Positions 48,001 to 57,000 of a stretch of 64,000 nucleotides of DNA are shown in pieces (the stretch's first letter is position 1; every line of letters begins with the position of its first letter). Under the pieces are notes generated by a model. It saw only the letters and a list, made by a program, of their open reading frames with translations. It made no database searches and was not told where the DNA came from. The position numbers and the translations under genes were made by a program. The stretch lies in NCBI GenBank assembly GCA_032622095.1, contig CP136062.1:157536875-157600874 (forward strand), given 5' to 3'. The stretch comes from Siphonodentalium dalli (taxonomy: Eukaryota > Mollusca > Scaphopoda > Gadilida > Siphonodentaliidae).

Positions 48001-51000
48001 GAAATACAAATTATCTGAATCAATGAATACTACTGGGTTTAGTCTCCACCCCGACCACTCACATTTCTTATTGCTCAATGAACCTGGACATGATTGCAAC
48101 AGCAACGAAGCCAGATTCCAAGTGGAGACAAAATTGAAAGGTTGGTTATTTCACTTCTTTGCAGTGCCTTCTTCACTAATGATTATCTGTATTGAGTATC
48201 ATATTTTAAAATAGTAAGTTGATCTTGATATGTTAACAAACCTACACATGGGAATGGACACTTAGATTGGAAAAGCCATGCATATGCTAAATGGACCAAT
48301 TAGATGTATATATTTTTTAGAAAGGAGTGAATTATGTCTAAGCTTTGAAGTGAAACATGAACAGATTAATTGACACGCCAGTTAACACTACCATGGCTGG
48401 GGCTTCCTGAAGTTTTACAAAAAACTTGTGACAATGCATTATCTTATATATGTGAGTCTCCCATAGGGAGCTTCGCATATATCAGAGAATATATTGGACT
48501 AACACTATGTGCCTTAACCTTGTAAGCCATTGCATTCTCTTATATATGCGATGCTACCTATATACACAGAACGACACAAGTGTATTGGTGGGTTCGTTAA
48601 TACGACACGAGTGTTAACGCGGATGTTTCGCGAAGGCAGAAGTGCCGTATCAACGAACCCATCATCACACTTGTGCATTAAAAATATGCAGATTTACAAG
48701 ATTTATTTAGGCACATACATGACTTATTTAGACACATACATGACTTATTTAGACACATACATGACTTATTTTGTAATGTGCGATGATGCTTTGTATAGTC
48801 CCGGTTTCATGGTTGACGTGAACGAGATGTGTATGGAACGTACGTTGCATACGGATTTATAAATATGGCACAATAATAACATTATACTTCTAGGAACAAG
48901 CTTGTGATAAATAAAATAATTCACTGGCACAGGATAGTTAATGCTGCACCAGCGCAATTCCTGTCATGAAAGAGTTAAGGGTGTCTGACCTATACAATAT
49001 ATAAGGAGTGTTTGATTGGAAAACACTCAACATTTGTTTCTGGGAGTTTTGTTCACTGTGACCCACTCAAAAACGAAAATTTAAGTGGTGATGATTAGCA
49101 ACCGCTATTGTGTATTCAACAAAATACAATATAGTAATCAATATTTAGTTAATACTGTTATAAATTAACTCGAAATGGTGTAACTTATTCTAAGTAGTTA
49201 TCTGTGCGTTGTGGTGATTATTGGTGAGCCCTGGCAAGTATGAGGATTTGTGTTGATTCATATTAGTCTGCGCCACGTAAGTTCACCGTGGGTCACCGCG
49301 AAAAAACAATCACAGTGAATCCTGGTTATATTTTTTTCGAAAATGGCCGAAACAAATTTCATTGGGCCTAAGTTTTATCGGAAATCTAATTCAGAAACCC
49401 AAATTGATTTTGCAACGGGAGCGACATGAGAATCAAAATTATAGTATGGTCATCTTCTAATTGATTGTGTGATACAGCTTAATATGTACAAAATGCACTC
49501 ATAGCAGTGTACTATCAAGCAATGTAATAAAACAGCAATGAGCATAAACACTAATCAATCATTTGTCTGGCATGCGACTGACTGGTAGATGGTGGGAAGT
49601 GGTATGTTGTCAAGTAACAACGATTGGATTAAAGAAGTCCAGACATCGTATTTGAAGGTATGGACATAATTATTTAGAATGTCAGATGTTAAGTAAAACA
49701 AAAAATATTAATTAATTGGTAATTTTCAGTGTGTTTAGTGGGATTCCCCCGGGTGTTTAGTGTTTCACTTTTCGCACATTCTGTACGTACCGGAGACCAG
49801 GTCGCTATACTTAATTTCCTATTACCATATTATGTTAGCGGTTGTTTTATAATCAACCGAGAACATACGGCATGTTTCAAATATACTCCTTCAGAGGCCT
49901 TGGATTGTCCGAGAGTGGTGATTGTGGACGACACTACTGACTGTTTCGACGTCGTTGAACACTGCATAAAGCATAGAACGCCAATGATTGCCACGAAGGT
50001 GTGTACCTGTTTATTAATTAGATATGACATTGTTGTCCAGAATAGCATGTTATCGAACCTGGTTAATCGTCCTTAAACCGAGTAATATTGCTTTGCGACA
50101 TCTCCAATCCGAGTAATATGGATTTACGACATGCCGAAAATCTACCTCACGTCACTCATATGAAAGAGCTGTCAGTTACTAAGAGGGGGTCTAATTAATA
50201 AATAGTATAGTACTTGGTCGGTCTGATATTATTGGCCTGATATCAGCCCGATGTAACCTCATATCAACCTTCAACCTTCGGTCTCAGGCTGATGATGTTA
50301 CCTCGGGCTGATATCGGGCCTAACATATGTCAAAGCTATGGAAGTCACGTACCATAATTATTTGCATAATCACTACCATGAAATAACACGGTATATGAAC
50401 AATTCGGCGCCATTGCTAGTTGCATAGAATGTCAAACTGTTTCATGGCATGGATATCAACAACAACAACATTGTTTTCGGCAATGTGAGATTTTTCGGGA
50501 AGCCGTGATGCCAACAACAACGACTCGAAGCCAACAACAACGACATCATCGGGTCAGTTTTTCTAAATACACGCAATCCTATTTTCCCTTTTCGGCACTA
50601 ACACGACCCCATCCTTCAATTGTAGAAAGGGACTGCGATACATGATCTATTGGATTTTCTTCTTAGGATAAAAGACGAAATTGACGAAACGTGAGTCTCC
50701 TAAACAATATTCAATGTGACGAACACCCTGAATGAACTTGATCTATGGTCTACCGGGATTCACAGTCCACTTTATCTAAACAGGACATTCGCAATATTAA
50801 GACATTTCTTATAGAGCAGCATTGGGCTAAACGTTTATCGATTTAGATTCATCTGATTCACCAAGAGGAACTTTTTACAGAAATATTAAAACCAGCCCTT
50901 GTTTTAGCCGGTATTTGCTTCAATTGTCAGATAATTTGATCCCTGATATCGCGAAATTTAGAACAGCCAACCACCGACTCCTCGTTGAAAAAGGGCGGTG

Positions 51001-54000
51001 GTGAAACAGTATACCTTGTAATACTTGTGAACAGTGTGGTAACGGGATATGGGACGAGTATCATCTTCTACTGATATGTGATGGATTTATAGTTATCCGT
51101 GAGCAGTACATTCCAAAATACTATAGCCTATCTCCAACGCAAGAAATGCGTTGTGGCTTGATATCTATAGCTAATATATCGCTTCTGAAAAGGGTGAGTA
51201 TATTTCTGAAATTAGCCTTGAGAACATTGAGATAATGACTTACAACTATACTGGTGATCTGGCATTGACATCATTTACATTTATATATCATTTATTGCAG
51301 TTATTATGTATCACTATTTGTGTGAGTCGATCGACAGAGAGATTCGTGATTTGTATAATGCATATATTACTTACATAATATATATGTAATATGATGCTAA
51401 AATGATGCTAAAATATGTATTGAATATGTACATAGAGTATATTATGTTTGTGTATGTTCCACCTTAAATGGTGGATTTACGCATTAAACAATTCAACAAT
51501 ATTCTCCATTATGAAAATCGTGCGTCGGACGACATACTATCTACAGTATACTAACGACCATAATACATGTACTCACCATGTTGATCTATGTAAGAGAATG
51601 TAATGTATTTGGCAGATTAATGGTGGTCAGGATAACTGAGATTCCCGCATAGTTGATATCGATACACGTGATCGCCGACATTTATCTAATCACTTTGATT
51701 GGACAAGCACCTGATGACGTTGCCACCCGGCAGCTCCTATAGTAGGGTACACAATGTCCACGGTGGCGTATTCGATATGTAATGGAACGCGTAATTATAA
51801 TGATAACTGTTTTGTGCGATAAAATGGTGCCTACGTGAAGGGGATGTCGCGACCATGTTTTCAAACGTGGTCGGTGAATATAGCTACGCATATCAAGAAT
51901 AACTACATTTATAAATGATATCCTAGCATATCCACTTGTTTCGGAAAATCCTGTATAGGCCCCGAATAACCTGGCGATTACATCAATTTCACACGATCGG
52001 TCGTGTGCGAGTGTGCGAACAGATTACCAAACAAACAAGTAAACTGAAACGCGAATTAGCCAAACTACATGCGCATGGGTGATCTATATGGCTCAATTAT
52101 CGGCACCAAGTGACGCATGTGTGTCGCCAGGAACCGCATTTACTTCCGTTAGCATGCCAGCCTGTTATATTTATATATGTGTTGTACATGTAGTTGTTGT
52201 CCTGGACGCAATCGACTAACATTTTTAGGACAGCTCTGAATCTTTAATCAGATTGTAATGGATTGTCCCGACGAGAAGTGGGAATTACGTAAGTACGCAC
52301 AAACTAAACAACCAGATCGGCGTATGACCTCGACCCATCTTTGAATTGAATTGCATTTACAGGAAGGAAAGTAAGAAGAAGATGGTGGAGGACGAAGAGG
52401 TTGCGGGGCTGCTGGCCGATATGAATATCAAGAACGACGAGGCAGGTCACTACACCGCTACCATACACAAGTGCCTCAAACGTATGAACATGTTCACGCT
52501 AAAACCGGACTTCGCTGAAAAGAACACCGAATCAACAGGAGAAATATTATTGAAGGCTATAGAAGATGGTATGTATGTGTGATGCGATTCATTCGCGTAT
52601 AGATCAGATATGCTTTCCACTCATATCGACTGGTGGGAGGAGCTTATGTTGTGATGTAGCTGGAACTAGGAGACAAAGCGTCCGCAAACGGAGTTTAATA
52701 GTTTAACATAGCTATTATATATTTAAACAAACGTGATGCACCATTAATACTCATAATAATAATCCATGCTTTTTCGTGAATATTGTATCGTGTTTAGGTT
52801 ATAGAATTGACCTTTTAATTATGTTTTTTTTTCTCGTGAAAATCATCAGCTTCAATGTTATCTAAACGGGACTGAAAGGTCATTTATAAGTTCTTTTGTA
52901 AATCTTTTCGTTAACGTCATTTTTACCCAGACGTGAGGTTTTTGCTTTGCTTTTTCGTGATCTATCGTATTAAGCACAGCGCCGACAATAATCTTCTATT
53001 GTGACCCGCCATATCAAATCCAGTCGTAAGTCGGGATGTTTTTTACCCTGTGCCAATGCATTATCTCATATATGCGAGTCGACCATAGGTCGCCTCGCAT
53101 ATATAAGAGAATGCATTGGCCTAACATTTTTTTACAATTTTAATAATTTGTTCTTGTATTCTTTAACAATTTTATAATTTCACCCATACAGAGCCCCAGA
53201 CAAACATGAGCAGACGACACTCTTCTATGTTCTATGTGCTTCTATATATGTGTGGGGCTCCCTGCAGGGTATTGGATGTTTTTTATTTTATGTCCTAAAA
53301 ATTGTAAGAAACATTTATTTAAATTTTTTTATAAATAATTGTTTGGCCAATGCATTCTCTTATATATGCGAGGCGACCTATGGTCGACTCGCATATATAA
53401 GAGAATGCATTGGCACAGGGTAAATTACACTTGAGGATAGTTGTCTGAGGCTTCGTAAGTGTTGTCTGTATGATTTAACAAAACCAGCTGACTAAGTGCA
53501 TGTCTGTATCTTTAATATTTAATGAACTGTTTGGTAGAAACGAAATGAATTGATACCCTACTCGTTGCGACGGCCATGCCATCACGGCTACAGTTAGATA
53601 ACGTGCGTATAAGTTAATGATATACATGTAGTGCCTTAATAGTAGTCGTAAATATATTCACGGAGCCTATTTCTGCGCAACCTCTCTATTAATTAAAGAG
53701 ACGAATACATATTTCGCCAATCTCTACCATAGTGTACCAGTCATACTTCCTTTCTGACTCTGTCGCCGGGTGGGTACCAGTGTTCTACAATTAGGGCGGG
53801 GTTTTCCAGCCGAAAGGCGAAACCGGTCACACCAAAGTCATGTGTTCTATGCGTGTTGTGACCAATTCCCGCAATAGAATGTTTTGACAGAACGGATAAT
53901 TAGAGTGGTGGTCTTTTTGACGATTATCGAAAGTTACGCAGCAAATTATAGAACTCTTGTGTTGACTTGACTGATGTTTGTTATGCGTGTTATGGTCCAT

Positions 54001-57000
54001 GTACTATTGTGTTGATAAACTAATCGGAAATCAAATTCAGACCGTTTCGCAATATAATTGTTTGGTTCTAGTTAGTGCTGGTTTATACAAGAAAGTGGAA
54101 ACAATTTATTGAGAAATTGGTTCCGTAAACCGACTATGATGTTATAAACCGATTATGATGTTATAAACCGACTATGTTATAAACCGACTATGATGTTATA
54201 AACCGACTATGATGTTATAAACCGACTATGTTATAAACCGACTATGATGTTATAAACCGACTATGATGTTATAAACCGACTATAATGTTATAAACCGACT
54301 ATGATGTTATAAACCGACTATGATGTTATAAACATACGCGATAATCATGCCATTTTTCTATCAGCGGCGTATGCAAATTATGGAAAGTTAACACGGACGC
54401 TGTTTATCGACATATATTCTCCCTATCAAATTATATATACAGTCTCTTGTTCGGTTTTACTAAACGGCATACGGTATATTTCTTTAAATGTTATTTAATT
54501 GTAGCAAACGCTTTGGATATCAATGTGCGCAGACTCATAAGCAAAGCGAAAAGTATAGGTGGGCGTACACGTGACAAGATTGCTGAGGAGCACAAACAGG
54601 TATGAACGAAAGTGTATGGGGACGTACACGTGACAAGATTAATTTTTGCTTTATGTCGCCATGACATGGTTTATTTGCCGGTTTTCAATGCCAAACAAAT
54701 TATCGCAATAAACAAAAAGATTATCCCCACACATTGTACGGATTGTGAGCGCTTCTCTTTTATAAATTTGCGCATCAAAATATACTCGTTGTGGTAATTT
54801 TCGCTTATTCGCTTTCGATAGAACGCGATGTTCCGCTTTAAAGGGGTAGCGTACGCCAATATCAATAAATTCGAGGTAACAGCAACGAGCTAACATCGAT
54901 AATATATAGTAAAATAAGTAATTTGAGTCGAATATGTATTCTGTAAACGTTCAGGTTAACAGGTTATCTTAAAATCAAAGGTAATAATTTGAATAATAAA
55001 TTTGGGCAACGAGTTGCCCACATGATCGTGTAAAACATTATGTTGATACGGCGCGTAAACGCAAGCCGCTCATTGGCTGGTGACTATACAATAACTTAAA
55101 TGAGTATATGGGGCTAGTATGCAAGTAATGTGACATTTATTTGATACATTTGCTTGAGAACTGTACAAAAATTACTCGATGACGATATAGCTCTGTTTTC
55201 ACATTCCGGCTAATCTGCCATCTGTAACATTATTTCGTACTTAACAGACTTTCAAATAATGGAAATCTGGTTACCTTATATATTCTGCGAAGCAGACACT
55301 CTAGAAACCAACATTTGAGTACAGTATCCCTTTAAGCATGTGCGATTATTTAGCTCGACTATATAGAGAATGCGTCACTTAGACTTTCGGTCTCGTGTAT
55401 AAACCACGGATTGAGCTGTCAAACGGTGCTTTAAATCTAGAGGTTTCCTAAATCCAGGTTTAATCCTAGGATGGCGAATCCGGTTATCGTGCAACAAATA
55501 TTTTGAATCGAAAGTGTGGTAGTTGATGTTGGATGATATCTTTTGCATTACATACACGAAACGGTAATATCCATAGTTATCTATAATAGTTGAATAGAGC
55601 TATACAAGTTGAACTTATGATGGACCATATATATCTAATCTGGTCAATAGCCAGTTATGAGGTTCGGGTTCCAGTACTAATGCAATCTTAATCATATCCG
55701 CATTTCAAAACGTGTAATACCATCACATATGGGCGAGTTCATGAGTATCCCATATTCATTATAGGTACGGATGGCCTTCGCTGTGTGCATGCTGATAAAA
55801 TGTGGAACCATTGTTCAATCCATGAGTTATCCTTACTGAATGTCCAAACTATATTTTATCATTGACTGATTATATTTGGGGCTATGTCCTATGGTACGTG
55901 CATAGTAATAATCATTCTATATGGGGGCCATGGACTCATTAGCTTATTAGACACTTCTGTCTCAAGCGTGATTCAGACTGAACCATCGACACGTGAACAC
56001 GTGTACATTGTCTCCCAGCTTGATCAATCAGGATGAATCACGTTGAAAGAAAGGAATCAGCTTTTTATTACATATATATCAACGTAATTCGCATGATCGC
56101 ATGAGTTTCCAGGCGTGTAATAATTCTCAGAATCGCACTAGTGCAATCTGTCGACGGAACTATTTCATTCAGTGTTAAAACTCAATTAAATTCACATTTT
56201 CTGTACCGGAGATGTACCATTGTGAGTCAACTTACTATGATACGGATATATGTAATAAAAATAGAACCGCATGTGTGTCTGTATTTTGACGAATTATCGC
56301 ACTCGATTTGTTGGCGGAACGCGATACCTCTCGTGCCAGACTCGACGTATCGCCCCGCCAACAAATCTCGTGCGATAATTTCGTCAAAATCCAGACACTC
56401 ATGCGGTTCTATCTATGAATGACATACCCTGTGCCCAACATATAGACACATTATTTCACCCAGATTATCTATTCCAGACAACTGGAAACACCTCTCTGGG
56501 ACTGCGTAGGTGAACTTAGTCTTATTATAAAATTAGGGAATGATCTAAATAAATGGTATGTTGTCTAAGAGTTCTTACTTAGTGAAAGAAACCGGGGAAT
56601 GTTATACGTGACACAAGATGCAGCTTCCGATTTCAGGTTAGCAGTAATTACGGAAATCGACAAGCATGAACACTTACGTCGATACATTAACACTTACATC
56701 GATACATGAACACTTACATCGATACATGAACACTTACATCGATACATGGACAATCATGAACACTTCCATCGATACATGGACAATCATGAACACTTACATC
56801 GTTACATGGACAATCATGAACACTTACATCGATATATGTACAATCGTGAACACTTACATCGATACATGGACAATCATGAACACTTACATCGATACATGGA
56901 CAATGGTGAACACTTACATCGATACCTGGACAATCATGAACACTTACATCGATACATGGACAATCATGAACACTGACATCGATACATGGACACTTACATC

